DNA from: Polaromonas sp.
GTDB lineage: Bacteria; Pseudomonadota; Gammaproteobacteria; Burkholderiales; Burkholderiaceae_C
Direction: 5' to 3'
Assembly (NCBI GenBank): GCA_030655515.1
Contig: JAURVI010000045.1
Span: forward strand, 86,640 to 150,639
DNA length: 64,000 nt
The notes below the pieces were generated by a model. The model ran no database searches. It saw only the letters and a program-made list of their open reading frames with translations, and had not been told where the DNA came from. Below, one piece after another: positions 36,401-44,317 of this stretch (its first letter is position 1; every line of letters starts with the position of its first letter). A program made the translations under genes and the position numbers.

Positions 36401-38574
36401 CAGCCAGCCTCAGGCGTAAAAAAACCCGCTGGCTGCGGGTTCTGTTCTGGTTGCATCATTTGATCGGGCGGCATCATTTCCGGTCCCATCGCGTCCTCAT
36501 AGATCAACGGGCCGGGATCGGGCGTGGCAAGTGCGGATTGAAGGGTCTGCATCACCAGCGCATTAATGGCCTCTGGCGTCAAAGCAGTTCCCATCGCCTG
36601 CAGCCGTTTGGTTTCTTCGCCGTAGGCTTTGACCATCAGGTCGCGCAAGTCAACCTCTTTGCTGTCTTCAAGCTGGGCAATCTTGCGGTCGCGGCCTTCG
36701 ATCTCTTTCGCCATACCTTGCATGGCCTGCTGCATTTGCTCCAGCTCCATCTTGGCGCGGCTGTCTTGTTCGCCGCCTTGTTGGCCGTCTTTGAAGAAGC
36801 GCACGCCGTTTTTGTAGCCAGCAAGGCCAAACAACTCTTTGCGCACCTGTTCGGGCTCCACATCGGGCATCGTCTGCATGATGTCCGCGTAGGTCTTCAT
36901 TGCCATCACAAACTTTTGCAGCTTTGTCTGCGGGTCAGTAGCACCCATGCCCACGTTCACACGGACGGTAAGCTCGTTGTTGAGCAATTCGTCCGTTACT
37001 TGGTTGATGCCGTACTTCTGCGCAAGCTGGGCCTTTTCACCAGCCAGGCCAAGTAGGGTCAGGTCCGTTTCGTAGGCTTGCTCCAGCTTGACCACTTGAC
37101 GAAGTACCGGCTCCACCCATGTTTCAACGAGTGTGCGGATCAGGTACTCGGTCAACTGGTTTGCACCACCTGACAGCAGGTTCATTCCGCCCACGGTTTC
37201 ATTCAGCTTGCGGTTTGTCATTACAGACGATGACGAAAAGTTACCCGTCAGTTCGTCATAGTCAACGTTCAAGCGGTCCTGCTCTTGGTAGGAGCTGCCC
37301 GTCACATCATTCATTTCCTGAACAACCACATCAGCCAGGTCATCCATCATCGTGACGCCGCCCGCCACGTTGCGGGTCAGTGATCCGATATCAACGTTTT
37401 TGCCACGCTTGACGAAAAAGCGTTTATTCAGCACCAGAGACACGTTATCCCTGCGCTGGTTTACCGTGTCGTTTGTCTCGCGCTGCAACTGCGCGCCCAT
37501 GTGGACAAGCGAATCAGGAACTGCCTTGTTTGCCTCCAGAACACATGTACCAATGACAAAGGGACGCTCAGCCGTGAAGTAGACCTGTTCAAGCGGCGTC
37601 GGGTCGGTCAGCATCTTTTCAGTGCCAAGCGTCCAGTACACCATTTCCTCAGAGCCAAAACGCACGAAGTTTTCGTGACACCAGACGATATCGAACTCAG
37701 TCAGGGTTGACTGCTTGTCGGCCAATGGATCTTCACGCTTGTTCTCGCGGGCTTGGCGCAAGCTGTCGTAATCAGTCATCGCCGTCATGATTTCGGCTTC
37801 GCTGTAGCTTTTCCACTTCGGCTGGCCTGTCTTGGAATCATCGGCTTCCATCATGTCCCGCACGTCCGTGACGTACATCGGCACCATGCGGATAAAGTAA
37901 GGCGATGTGCCAACTACGTCCAGCCAGTCCGCGCCGGGGTCAAAACGGAAGTTCTCAGGGGGCAACAGGCTGATGCAGGGCTCATCCTTGATTACCTTGG
38001 GGCGCTGCTCGCGGATCATCACCGGGCCAGTCTCACCCATCACGGGTTGCCCCATGTCATCCAAGTATGGCGTATCGACCGCCTCGGTCTTTTCCTTGTA
38101 GTGCCAATACTGATAGCTGCACACAATACCGACGACTTGCGATGTTTGGATCGCGCCGATCATGATGCGGAACCAGGGGATGGTCTTTTGCAGGCGGTAG
38201 TTCATCAGCGCCTGCATCAGCTCAGCCGCTGCTACCTGCTGTTGATCGGCCTCATTCTCTGGCTCGATGCTCACCACATCGGGGTTTGAAAAGAACGCCG
38301 CAGCTACAGCCGCCTCGTTCTTGCGCACCAGCGAGCGGGTTTTAGGCCGGAACAGGCGTGAGCGGTGCTTGTAGGCATCGCTGTTGTACTTTGAGCCTGC
38401 CGGGTGGCGGCTCTGGAACATGGCAATGTTGTCCTCCCACGACTTGCGCCAGTTGGCGTCCATGTAGGAGGTGGAGCTAGTGAATGCGTCCTTGGCAATG
38501 CCCAGCCAGTCACGATCAGGCGTGTCTTCACCCGACTCGCCATCATTCATCGGGATAGCTGGTTCTTCCATCAT
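36400..38574 (-). CDS. Portal protein
   Basis: Protein of 724 residues, the size of P22-type portals. The N-terminal region WRKSWEDNIAMFQSRHPAGS and SRLFRPKTRSLVRKNEAAVA is typical of podoviral portals, and a long Gln/Glu-rich coiled-coil (about 590-650) forms the barrel end. It overlaps the upstream gene in ATGATG. It forms the dodecameric DNA gateway and docks terminase. Confidence 0.87.
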   Translation of the reverse strand: MMEEPAIPMNDGESGEDTPDRDWLGIAKDAFTSSTSYMDANWRKSWEDNIAMFQSRHPAGSKYNSDAYKHRSRLFRPKTRSLVRKNEAAVAAAFFSNPDVVSIEPENEADQQQVAAAELMQALMNYRLQKTIPWFRIMIGAIQTSQVVGIVCSYQYWHYKEKTEAVDTPYLDDMGQPVMGETGPVMIREQRPKVIKDEPCISLLPPENFRFDPGADWLDVVGTSPYFIRMVPMYVTDVRDMMEADDSKTGQPKWKSYSEAEIMTAMTDYDSLRQARENKREDPLADKQSTLTEFDIVWCHENFVRFGSEEMVYWTLGTEKMLTDPTPLEQVYFTAERPFVIGTCVLEANKAVPDSLVHMGAQLQRETNDTVNQRRDNVSLVLNKRFFVKRGKNVDIGSLTRNVAGGVTMMDDLADVVVQEMNDVTGSSYQEQDRLNVDYDELTGNFSSSSVMTNRKLNETVGGMNLLSGGANQLTEYLIRTLVETWVEPVLRQVVKLEQAYETDLTLLGLAGEKAQLAQKYGINQVTDELLNNELTVRVNVGMGATDPQTKLQKFVMAMKTYADIMQTMPDVEPEQVRKELFGLAGYKNGVRFFKDGQQGGEQDSRAKMELEQMQQAMQGMAKEIEGRDRKIAQLEDSKEVDLRDLMVKAYGEETKRLQAMGTALTPEAINALVMQTLQSALATPDPGPLIYEDAMGPEMMPPDQMMQPEQNPQPAGFFTPEAG

Positions 38575-38909
38575 TTGCCGCGTCTTTGTAGGTACTTCTG
38601 ATCGATGCCTTCAACCGTAGTAACGGCTTGGGACCCTTCGCCGCGCTTGATGCGGGCACGCTCCAGAAACTCACCAGCAGCGCGCAGCACCTTGCGGGTG
38701 CGGTCGTTCGCATCGCCCTTGATGTCGTTGTAATGGATGCACATGCCCCAATCCGGGGATATATCCATGTCTTTGACGTGAACAATTCCACCCCGGATCA
38801 CGACAAACCACGAATGCCCGGGGTACTGGCGGCACAGGTCACGCACCATACCCATTGCCATCGGGTCGTCAAGGTCGTTTTCAACATCGATGCCGACCAT
38901 TGGTGTCAT
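38571..38909 (-). CDS. Hypothetical phage protein (112 aa)
   Basis: Soluble protein of 112 residues with a mixed alpha/beta pattern (GHSWFVVIRGGIVHVKDMDI) between terminase and portal genes. Both ends overlap neighbours by 3-4 bases, showing operon coupling. Function unknown. Confidence 0.72.
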   Translation of the reverse strand: MTPMVGIDVENDLDDPMAMGMVRDLCRQYPGHSWFVVIRGGIVHVKDMDISPDWGMCIHYNDIKGDANDRTRKVLRAAGEFLERARIKRGEGSQAVTTVEGIDQKYLQRRGK

Positions 38910-39073
38910 GCGTATGGCCCGCCGTTCTTGGGTGTTTCAAACTTGCGCCCGTTGCTGAACTCATAACCCGGCTCAGGTTTGGCCCAGTCCTTGCCCCAGC
39001 GTTTCAGCACAAGCTCTTTCCAGCTCAATTGCCGCGTTCTGACAAGCTGCTCGTTTTGGTTCGGTGTGGTCAT
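38906..39073 (-). CDS. Hypothetical phage protein (55 aa)
   Basis: Small basic protein starting MTTPNQNEQLVRTRQLSWKE and ending KNGGPYA. The stop overlaps the next start in ATGA and the start lies 1 base after the terminase stop, so it fills the operon exactly. Function unknown. Confidence 0.75.
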   Translation of the reverse strand: MTTPNQNEQLVRTRQLSWKELVLKRWGKDWAKPEPGYEFSNGRKFETPKNGGPYA

Positions 39074-39074
39074 G

Positions 39075-40619
39075 TCAATCCTCGTATGTGGCTGGCTCTA
39101 GGTCTGCCTGTGAATATTCGACAAGTTGCGGGAAGATCAGCGGGTAATCAGGATCAGCCATCCGCGCCAGTGCGTCCAGCATGTCGTCATGCACCGGCAC
39201 CGGGAAGGACTTGTACTCCTGCTCGATGAAGTCATGAACAAGGTCTGTCGTCTTGCCGTCTGACCCGGTGTAGTGCAGCGAGCGAGGCAGATAGATACGC
39301 CCCTGCTCAAAGTACGGCACCAATCGCTTGATGCGCTCTATCTTTGAAATCTGCCCACCAACCTCGGTTATGTCGAAGCGGTAATTGGTTGCGGCCTGAA
39401 TCGTGTTGATGTGCTCAATATCAGCCATCAGACCGTATTTCTCATACCGCACACCATGCTCTCGCATTGGCTTGTACTTCTTGTGCCAGTTCATCACCAG
39501 CGCGGCGCGTTGCGTCAGGTTCATCCTGTCGCGCACCATGTCCAGGATGTACACGTTTTCGTCAGGCCCCAGCCCAACCACCCAGCCCGCCGTGTAGTCG
39601 TTGCGCTTGCCCTTTGATCCTGCTGGATCGAACACCAGAATGATGTTCATCCCGTCGCGCTTGATCCCATCGTGGTACTTGAGCCAGTCCGGCTTGAAGC
39701 CTTGGGATTCGTCGGCGCTAGGGTTTTGCAGCATTTGGCATGAAAAGATGTAAGGCCCCATGTCCCGGCGCTTTTCGGCCACCCATTCTTTTGACCGCAG
39801 TACCGGCTCACCGTCTGCCGTGCCGTCTTTGGTCAATAGGTGAATCCGCGGGTTGGCCGTGCCCCGGTCGATCACCGTCTTGTAGGCATCGTTCTGGTGG
39901 TATCTGGTGCCAATAAACCGCCTGCGCCCGCCCTCAGCACCCAGCGCAAAGGACAGGGCCAGCATGTCGCTGGTCTTTTGCATCATGTCCGGGCTGGTCA
40001 CACTCTCGGGAACCACAATATCGTCGTACACCAGCAGGAAGAAGTGCTTACCAATCGGCTGGCCGTCAACCACACCCCAAGCCTCTACCGTTGCCTCGGC
40101 TGGGTTGCTCTTGCGCTTGACAACAATCCCCTCGTCCTCTGACCACTTGGGCGACTGCTTATCTGGCTTGTCAAAAAGCACATCCGGAAACCACTCTTTA
40201 AGCAGTGGGTTCTGCTCAAACTCAAATTTGATCTGGCGCAGGAATCGCTTTGCAATGCCCCTGGTGTGGCTGAATATGCCTACCGTTACCTCGCGCCCGC
40301 CCCACTCAGGCAGCGGGTCGTCGCCGTGGCTTGCCAGAATGTCCTGAATCGTCTTGGCATAGGTGATGATGGCTGACTTGTAATGCTCCCGGCTCCACAG
40401 GTCCAGATAGCCGTCCGGCCCTGCCTGCACCTCCTGGCAGCGGTCAAACAGCCATTGCTTCTCAATATCCTTGCGGCCCAGCCCATGCCGCAACAAAAAG
40501 TAAAGGTCAGTCCGGCACAGGTGCCTCAAGGCTGCTATCTGCTGGTCCTCTGGACAGGCTTGCCAGAAGTCCGAGAGTCGCGCCTGATACTGTGTGAGTG
40601 TGTTCAATTGGCTTTCCAT
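39075..40619 (-). CDS. Terminase large subunit
   Basis: Packaging motor of 514 residues. The ATPase domain has a variant P-loop around WSREHYKSAIITYAKT (about 74-89) and Walker B HFFLLVYDDIV (about 193-203). The nuclease domain shows the first Asp in ILVFDPAGSKGKRNDYTAG (about 346) and the last in PVHDDMLDALARM. The first 37 codons overlap the small-subunit gene by 113 bases in another frame. Confidence 0.9.
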   Translation of the reverse strand: MESQLNTLTQYQARLSDFWQACPEDQQIAALRHLCRTDLYFLLRHGLGRKDIEKQWLFDRCQEVQAGPDGYLDLWSREHYKSAIITYAKTIQDILASHGDDPLPEWGGREVTVGIFSHTRGIAKRFLRQIKFEFEQNPLLKEWFPDVLFDKPDKQSPKWSEDEGIVVKRKSNPAEATVEAWGVVDGQPIGKHFFLLVYDDIVVPESVTSPDMMQKTSDMLALSFALGAEGGRRRFIGTRYHQNDAYKTVIDRGTANPRIHLLTKDGTADGEPVLRSKEWVAEKRRDMGPYIFSCQMLQNPSADESQGFKPDWLKYHDGIKRDGMNIILVFDPAGSKGKRNDYTAGWVVGLGPDENVYILDMVRDRMNLTQRAALVMNWHKKYKPMREHGVRYEKYGLMADIEHINTIQAATNYRFDITEVGGQISKIERIKRLVPYFEQGRIYLPRSLHYTGSDGKTTDLVHDFIEQEYKSFPVPVHDDMLDALARMADPDYPLIFPQLVEYSQADLEPATYED

Positions 40620-40953
40620 CCGGGCCGCTGTGCTCCAAGGCGGTCTTGTCGCCGTACTTTTTTGGGGCCAACTTGGACAGCAGCCACTTGCGGTTGTCAG
40701 ACTTGAGCCTCAGGCCGGCCACCTCTACCGCGCTTTCAGCAATTGCCGCCTGGTCGCCTATTTCCTCCAGCGCCTCAGCTTGGGCATCTAACATACGCGC
40801 GCGCGCATGTGCGTATTGATCAGCCAGCTCTGCGTCAGCATCAACCCAACTCAGAAACGTGCTGATAGCCACACCGGCACCCTCGCAGCACTTGCGCAGG
40901 CTGTTGCCGTCCTTCATGCCGTCGAGGATTAGTGGTATCTGGTCTTTGCTCAT
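40507..40953 (-). CDS. Terminase small subunit
   Basis: DNA-recognition subunit of 148 residues. The ATG at 40953 gives MSKDQIPLILDGMKDGNSLR, a helix-turn-helix start (with KCCEGAGVAISTFLSWV) of the terS type; longer frames run into a terminator. The C-terminal 37 codons overlap the large-subunit gene. Packaging presumably starts near this gene. Confidence 0.85.
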   Translation of the reverse strand: MSKDQIPLILDGMKDGNSLRKCCEGAGVAISTFLSWVDADAELADQYAHARARMLDAQAEALEEIGDQAAIAESAVEVAGLRLKSDNRKWLLSKLAPKKYGDKTALEHSGPDGKPIEHTHTVSGATLGLLASLSRGPADSSLEAPVPD

Positions 40954-40981
40954 GGATTGCCGCCGATTGGGTGGGCGTGTG

Positions 40982-41017
40982 TAAAAAAGCCCCCGGCCGA
41001 TGGTCAGCGCGGGGGCT
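40982..41017 (-). terminator. Rho-independent terminator just upstream of terminase genes
   Basis: Minus-strand AGCCCCCG pairs with CGGGGGCT (a GC-rich stem around a loop of about 14) followed by six T. No gene precedes it for 370 bases on this strand, so it would stop a leader transcript before the late operon unless antiterminated. Confidence 0.83.
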
Positions 41018-41351
41018 AAGGCTGGCGATGTGCCAGGCCAAGGAGAAACAGCGGGGCACAACGCGTAATCGAGTGCTGCAACCTGTACTCAGCGAGCGGC
41101 GGTGCATGGATTGACGGTGTGGCGTATGCCCGCATGGGGTTGCGCTTGTGGGCGCGGAATTGGAGCCGGTTACGCGATCCGGCGGTATTACACCCGCAAT
41201 TCGTGCCAAGCTATTACGCTCTGAGCCTATAGTGCATCTTTAGTCAGGCGCGGTTATCGAAGCATCCGGCAGGCTTCCCGCTTATCCCTAATTGGCCGGT
41301 GTCCACCGTGTATCCGCTCCTGGCCGTGGACTGCTGCCATTGGAACGGAAA
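41018..41351. other. Noncoding late-control region, candidate leader RNA/pac site
   Basis: About 330 bases without a convincing gene, bracketed by two minus-strand terminators. It contains GCCGG...CCGGC inverted repeats (about 41165-41185) and repeated ttacgcg/cgcgtaa words. By position it could hold the late promoter, a Q-type antitermination leader and the packaging start. No -35/-10 pair with good spacing was found. Confidence 0.4.
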
Positions 41352-41353
41352 GC

Positions 41354-41386
41354 AAAAAGCCCCGGCGCGTTGCTGCGACGAGGCTT
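41354..41386 (-). terminator. Rho-independent terminator of leftward early operon
   Basis: Minus-strand AAGCCTCG pairs with CGGGGCTT (one G-U pair, which is a C/A mismatch on the other strand) and is followed by five T. It lies 70 bases after the last early gene. Confidence 0.78.
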
Positions 41387-41454
41387 ATAAATCTTTCGGA
41401 AACGCTAGCGCCTCCAGTTGCCTAATATACGTTGTTTTTCAGCACTGTCAAGCA

Positions 41455-41730
41455 TTAACTGCCGCCGTTCGTCGGATTGTTGGATTTTTGCACACTTTTT
41501 ATGCGCCGGTCAAGCAGATTAGCCTCGTCCGTATGGCTGACAGGCTCAGCCCATCGCCCGCACTTGCTGCACTGCCAATTGACCCGTCCCGATGGGTCGC
41601 GCTCAATCCGCCCTCCTCCGTGGGTCCAACTACACCACTCAGCCGCGATGCCTCTGGAAATCTGGCGTAGCGCCTCACCATAGTCAACACCCATTTGCGA
41701 AGCTGCTGCCTCAATGTGCTTTTCATTCAT
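41455..41730 (-). CDS. Small zinc-ribbon-like phage protein
   Basis: Protein of 91 residues, start MNEKHIEAAASQMGVDYGEA. WCSWTH and WQCSKCGRW may bind a metal. Last gene of the early operon, next to the late-control region; a regulatory role is possible but unproven. Confidence 0.65.
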   Translation of the reverse strand: MNEKHIEAAASQMGVDYGEALRQISRGIAAEWCSWTHGGGRIERDPSGRVNWQCSKCGRWAEPVSHTDEANLLDRRIKSVQKSNNPTNGGS

Positions 41731-41741
41731 ATTGCATCCAA

Positions 41742-42122
41742 TCAAACAATTCCTGCGCCAAAAAGCCGCTTAGTCAGCGCATTCATGGCCTCCAGCATCA
41801 AAACGGCGCGTTCTTCCGGGTCTTGCGGTAGGCGCGGGCTACTCCAGACGCTTGCCCCGGTCGCCAGGTTGCGCGCCTTGATCTGTATTGCCGTGCGGTG
41901 AACCGGGTCCAGCTCCATGACATGAAAGTCAATCGCCTTCATCTGCGAGTTGTGCAGCGAGCCATCCACAACGTCATTGGCGCTATCCCACTGCCGGGAG
42001 CTGCGAACGTCTGTAAACATGGCGCAGGAGCCGTGCGCGGCCACTCCTGACCACCCGGAGGCCCATTTGTGCCAAGACGCCAAAAGATCCGCGATAAGGT
42101 AGTCAGATTCGTTGCGCATCAT
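41742..42122 (-). CDS. Conserved phage protein, candidate late regulator
   Basis: Protein of 126 residues starting MMRNESDYLIADLLASWHKW, with MKAIDFHVMELDPVHRTAIQ in the middle and SVWSSPRLPQDPEERAVLML near the end. The all-helical pattern and location just before the terminators and late operon are where Q-type antiterminators sit. I cannot name the family with certainty. Confidence 0.65.
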   Translation of the reverse strand: MMRNESDYLIADLLASWHKWASGWSGVAAHGSCAMFTDVRSSRQWDSANDVVDGSLHNSQMKAIDFHVMELDPVHRTAIQIKARNLATGASVWSSPRLPQDPEERAVLMLEAMNALTKRLFGAGIV

Positions 42123-42142
42123 GTTTCCGCCTTTTTGGTTGT

Positions 42143-42328
42143 TTAAACAGCTCTGCCTGGTCGGCTGTAGGCCGGTATTCCAGCTTTTCGGCTAATCATC
42201 GAAATGGCGTTTTTGGTTACGCCAAACTCCAGAGCCAGCACATAGCGCTTCTCGCCCGCCTTGATGCGGTCAATGATTTGCTCGTTGCGCACTGCCATTT
42301 CTCGCCGGGCTTCTGTTTTTTGGTTCAT
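42143..42328 (-). CDS. Small helix-turn-helix protein
   Basis: Protein of 61 residues; IDRIKAGEKRYVLALEFGVT plus KNAISMISRKAGI is a clear helix-turn-helix. It would bind DNA, perhaps with the neighbouring candidate regulator to control late genes. Overlaps the next gene by 4 bases. Confidence 0.7.
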   Translation of the reverse strand: MNQKTEARREMAVRNEQIIDRIKAGEKRYVLALEFGVTKNAISMISRKAGIPAYSRPGRAV

Positions 42329-42585
42329 TTGGCCTCAGGCGCCTCGTTGCTCAGTGCAAACTTGGCGCGGATGGCGGCGGCGATTCTGGCCGGTGCGTCA
42401 TCCGGTCCTGCGGTCGGGTATTGCTGGTCGGCCCACCAGACATAATCAGCAGCCAACTTAGCCGCGTCCTCGACCACCAGGGCGGCGAATTTGGCGAGCC
42501 GGTGTTCGTCGGCAATGACCGTGCCCCAGTTCTGGCAGATCGTGAACCCCGCCTCTTTCGCCAGTCGTTCGATTTCGGGGGTCAT
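42325..42585 (-). CDS. Hypothetical phage protein (86 aa)
   Basis: Helical protein starting MTPEIERLAKEAGFTICQNW, with an AAGGA site 7 bases upstream. Similar small proteins with the pattern of Ala-rich helices and a C-terminal ARIAAAIRAKF are common in early operons. Function unknown. Confidence 0.7.
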   Translation of the reverse strand: MTPEIERLAKEAGFTICQNWGTVIADEHRLAKFAALVVEDAAKLAADYVWWADQQYPTAGPDDAPARIAAAIRAKFALSNEAPEAK

Positions 42586-42758
42586 TTGGTGTCCTTTCCG
42601 TGAATCCATTTAAGCGGGCTGTAGGCCGTTCCACCGATAAACAGCGCCAACAGAAACCACCAGCCGCTGCGGTCAAGAACAAAAACCGCGTACCCGGTCC
42701 CGCCAAAAATCAGCGACTCCCAAAAAATGATGTAAATCAGATACGTCAGTTCTTTCAT
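42582..42758 (-). CDS. Small two-span membrane protein (58 aa)
   Basis: MKELTYLIYIIFWESLIFGG begins a first span and WWFLLALFIGGTAY a second, with a basic C-terminus (LKWIHGKDTK). The stop overlaps the next start in ATGA. Possible inner-membrane effector or exclusion protein. Confidence 0.72.
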   Translation of the reverse strand: MKELTYLIYIIFWESLIFGGTGYAVFVLDRSGWWFLLALFIGGTAYSPLKWIHGKDTK

Positions 42759-42797
42759 TCACTTCTCCCAAGTTAATAACAGGCGTAGTGCCGGGGG

Positions 42798-43019
42798 TTA
42801 CCTGTTTTTCCTTTTGGATTGAGCGGCGATCTTTGCTTTACGCTTCTTCTTCGCCCAATCCGCAAGCCTGCCGCCTGATTTCAGGCTGACATAGGCTTCT
42901 GATTTGCCGTTTAGCTTTAGGGCTGCAGCCCTGTTCAATTCTTCTGGCAGAGCTAGATAGCCAGCCTGAAGCAGCTGACTATCGGCGGACGCCACCAAAT
43001 GCCCTGTATGCGGATTCAT
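42798..43019 (-). CDS. Hypothetical basic phage protein (73 aa)
   Basis: Start MNPHTGHLVASADSQLLQAG at 43019; the C-terminus is strongly basic (KKKRKAKIAAQSKRKNR), suggesting nucleic-acid binding. It follows the Acb2/Tad1-like gene by 2 bases. Confidence 0.68.
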   Translation of the reverse strand: MNPHTGHLVASADSQLLQAGYLALPEELNRAAALKLNGKSEAYVSLKSGGRLADWAKKKRKAKIAAQSKRKNR

Positions 43020-43021
43020 AG

Positions 43022-43252
43022 TCAAACCCTCCACGTCATGGCTTTGACAGCCCACATTTGCGCGGTCTGCGCTTCAGTGATGGCAACCGACGCCATGCGC
43101 TTGACTTCCGGGTTGTCGGTATTCATGCGAAGGTGGTTCATCTCATCGATCACGGCGGCGTAGCCTTTTTTGCAATTGGTCACCGCGTCGTCGCCGCTCG
43201 GGTTAAAGCTCAGTCCAACCGCTTTTTCTCCGAATGTTTGCTCTTGTGTCAT
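43022..43252 (-). CDS. Acb2/Tad1-like small protein, candidate cyclic-nucleotide sponge
   Basis: Protein of 76 residues: FGEKAVGLSFNPSGDD (about 7-22), a helix, then RMASVAITEAQTAQMWAVKA (about 52-71). This two-helix layout with the FNPSG start and the TEAQTAQMWAVKA helix matches what I recall of the Acb2/Tad1 hairpin family, phage proteins that bind cyclic oligonucleotides or cyclic ADP-ribose signals and block CBASS or Thoeris. Several small genes of unknown function surround it. The family link is from memory; no search was done. Confidence 0.58.
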   Translation of the reverse strand: MTQEQTFGEKAVGLSFNPSGDDAVTNCKKGYAAVIDEMNHLRMNTDNPEVKRMASVAITEAQTAQMWAVKAMTWRV

Positions 43253-43303
43253 GTTTACCTTTCAGTTTGTTTGCGCCCAAAAACCGGGGCCGCGACGGTA
43301 TCG

Positions 43304-43510
43304 TTAAAAACTCAGCGCTTGCTGACCCTTCTTCTCAATCTCGTTGACCCATGCGTCCCATTCGGCACGGGTGTATTCCTTGATGGCGTCCATCGGCCCA
43401 TACCAGTGATGGCCGCATTTCAGGCACATCCTGTTTGCGGTTTGCACCTTTTCACCAAACGGGCCTCCGCCGTGATCCATAGTCACCATTGACGGGTGTT
43501 CGCAAGTCAT
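43304..43510 (-). CDS. Small zinc-binding phage protein (68 aa)
   Basis: Start MTCEHPSMVTMDHGGG at 43510 in an ATGA overlap with the previous stop. CEH and CLKCGHHW provide plausible metal ligands. EYTRAEWDAWVNEIEKKG forms a C-terminal helix. Function unknown. Confidence 0.7.
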   Translation of the reverse strand: MTCEHPSMVTMDHGGGPFGEKVQTANRMCLKCGHHWYGPMDAIKEYTRAEWDAWVNEIEKKGQQALSF

Positions 43511-43716
43511 TGCGGCAACCCGCCGCAAGCGGTGTAAAACTCTTTCTGCAAGCCTGCAATCAGCGCGTCAGTCGTCGGCTGCATCCCGACAACCTCAGAC
43601 ACTGCGCCGATGATCCCGACGCGCTGCAAGGCCTCAAGCTCCACGTCTTCCAGCATCAGGCGCACGGAATGGGTGAAGCCGTCGCTTCCGGTGGCTTCGT
43701 AGGAGTAGGCTTTCAT
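43507..43716 (-). CDS. Hypothetical phage protein (69 aa)
   Basis: Start MKAYSYEATGSDGFTHSVRL at 43716 overlaps the upstream stop in TGATG. Beta then alpha pattern; function unknown. Confidence 0.7.
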   Translation of the reverse strand: MKAYSYEATGSDGFTHSVRLMLEDVELEALQRVGIIGAVSEVVGMQPTTDALIAGLQKEFYTACGGLPQ

Positions 43717-44186
43717 CACGGGTTCGCCCTCAAATAAGCCATGTAGGGCTGGCGGATGTTTTCTTGGAAGCACTTAGCCGCCGCCTCGTTGTAGTCAAGC
43801 TCGACACGGCTACTAATTAAGCAAACTTGCCTGATCCACTCAGCCGCCTGCATGTCGTTGTCGATTTCAGGTCCGCCAACGGCGTCAATCCACCGCCAGA
43901 ACTTAAGCTCGTTGCACCAAATTCCCGCCAGGCGCGCCAGTTGACCGCCCTTGGGTTTTTCCGATATCGTTTTTCCGATATCGCTCTGCACGGGCTGTTC
44001 ATCGTCGCCAATCTCCACCAGTGCGGCCATAAACCGATGGCCTGCCGTGTTGCCCTTGCGGACGGTCAAGGCGCGGAATGCCTCCAGATCGTCCGGCGAT
44101 GACAACCAAAACGTGACCTTGCAACCGCTGGTGTGCGATTCGGACCAGCCCGCAAGCTGCATTTCTCCGGCGAAAGTTGGCGTCAT
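43716..44186 (-). CDS. Hypothetical phage protein with internal DNA repeat (156 aa)
   Basis: Protein of 156 residues starting MTPTFAGEMQLAGWSESHTS. Around residues 69-77 (DIGKTISEK) the DNA holds two copies of CGATATCGGAAAAA in tandem (about 43960-43987), each with the palindrome CGATATCG. The repeat changes reading phase, so the peptide is not repeated. Function unknown. Confidence 0.7.
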   Translation of the reverse strand: MTPTFAGEMQLAGWSESHTSGCKVTFWLSSPDDLEAFRALTVRKGNTAGHRFMAALVEIGDDEQPVQSDIGKTISEKPKGGQLARLAGIWCNELKFWRWIDAVGGPEIDNDMQAAEWIRQVCLISSRVELDYNEAAAKCFQENIRQPYMAYLRANP

Positions 44187-44317
44187 GATTCAGACCTTTT
44201 CAATTCCTCGTTGTGCCACTCGATCAGGAATGTCTTGCGCATCAGGCGACCAGTCTGTCCAGCTACCCAGATTCGCCAGCGATACCACTTCAAGATGTGG
44301 GAGTTGTGGAGGTTCAT
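44183..44317 (-). CDS. Small basic phage protein (44 aa)
   Basis: MNLHNSHILKWYRWRIWVAG followed by QTGRLMRKTFLIEWHNEELK: basic and Trp-rich. ATGA overlaps at both ends tie it to the NinG gene and the next gene. Function unknown. Confidence 0.7.
   Translation of the reverse strand: MNLHNSHILKWYRWRIWVAGQTGRLMRKTFLIEWHNEELKRSES

Noticed and set aside
41196..41209. Sigma-54-like promoter TTGGCACGAATTGC on the minus strand
   Set aside because: The GG and GC elements are two bases too close, which sigma-54 promoters do not tolerate.
41125..41210. tRNA-like fold in the late-control region
   Set aside because: A GCCGG/CCGGC stem exists, but its loop has nine bases and there is no matching acceptor stem or T-arm.
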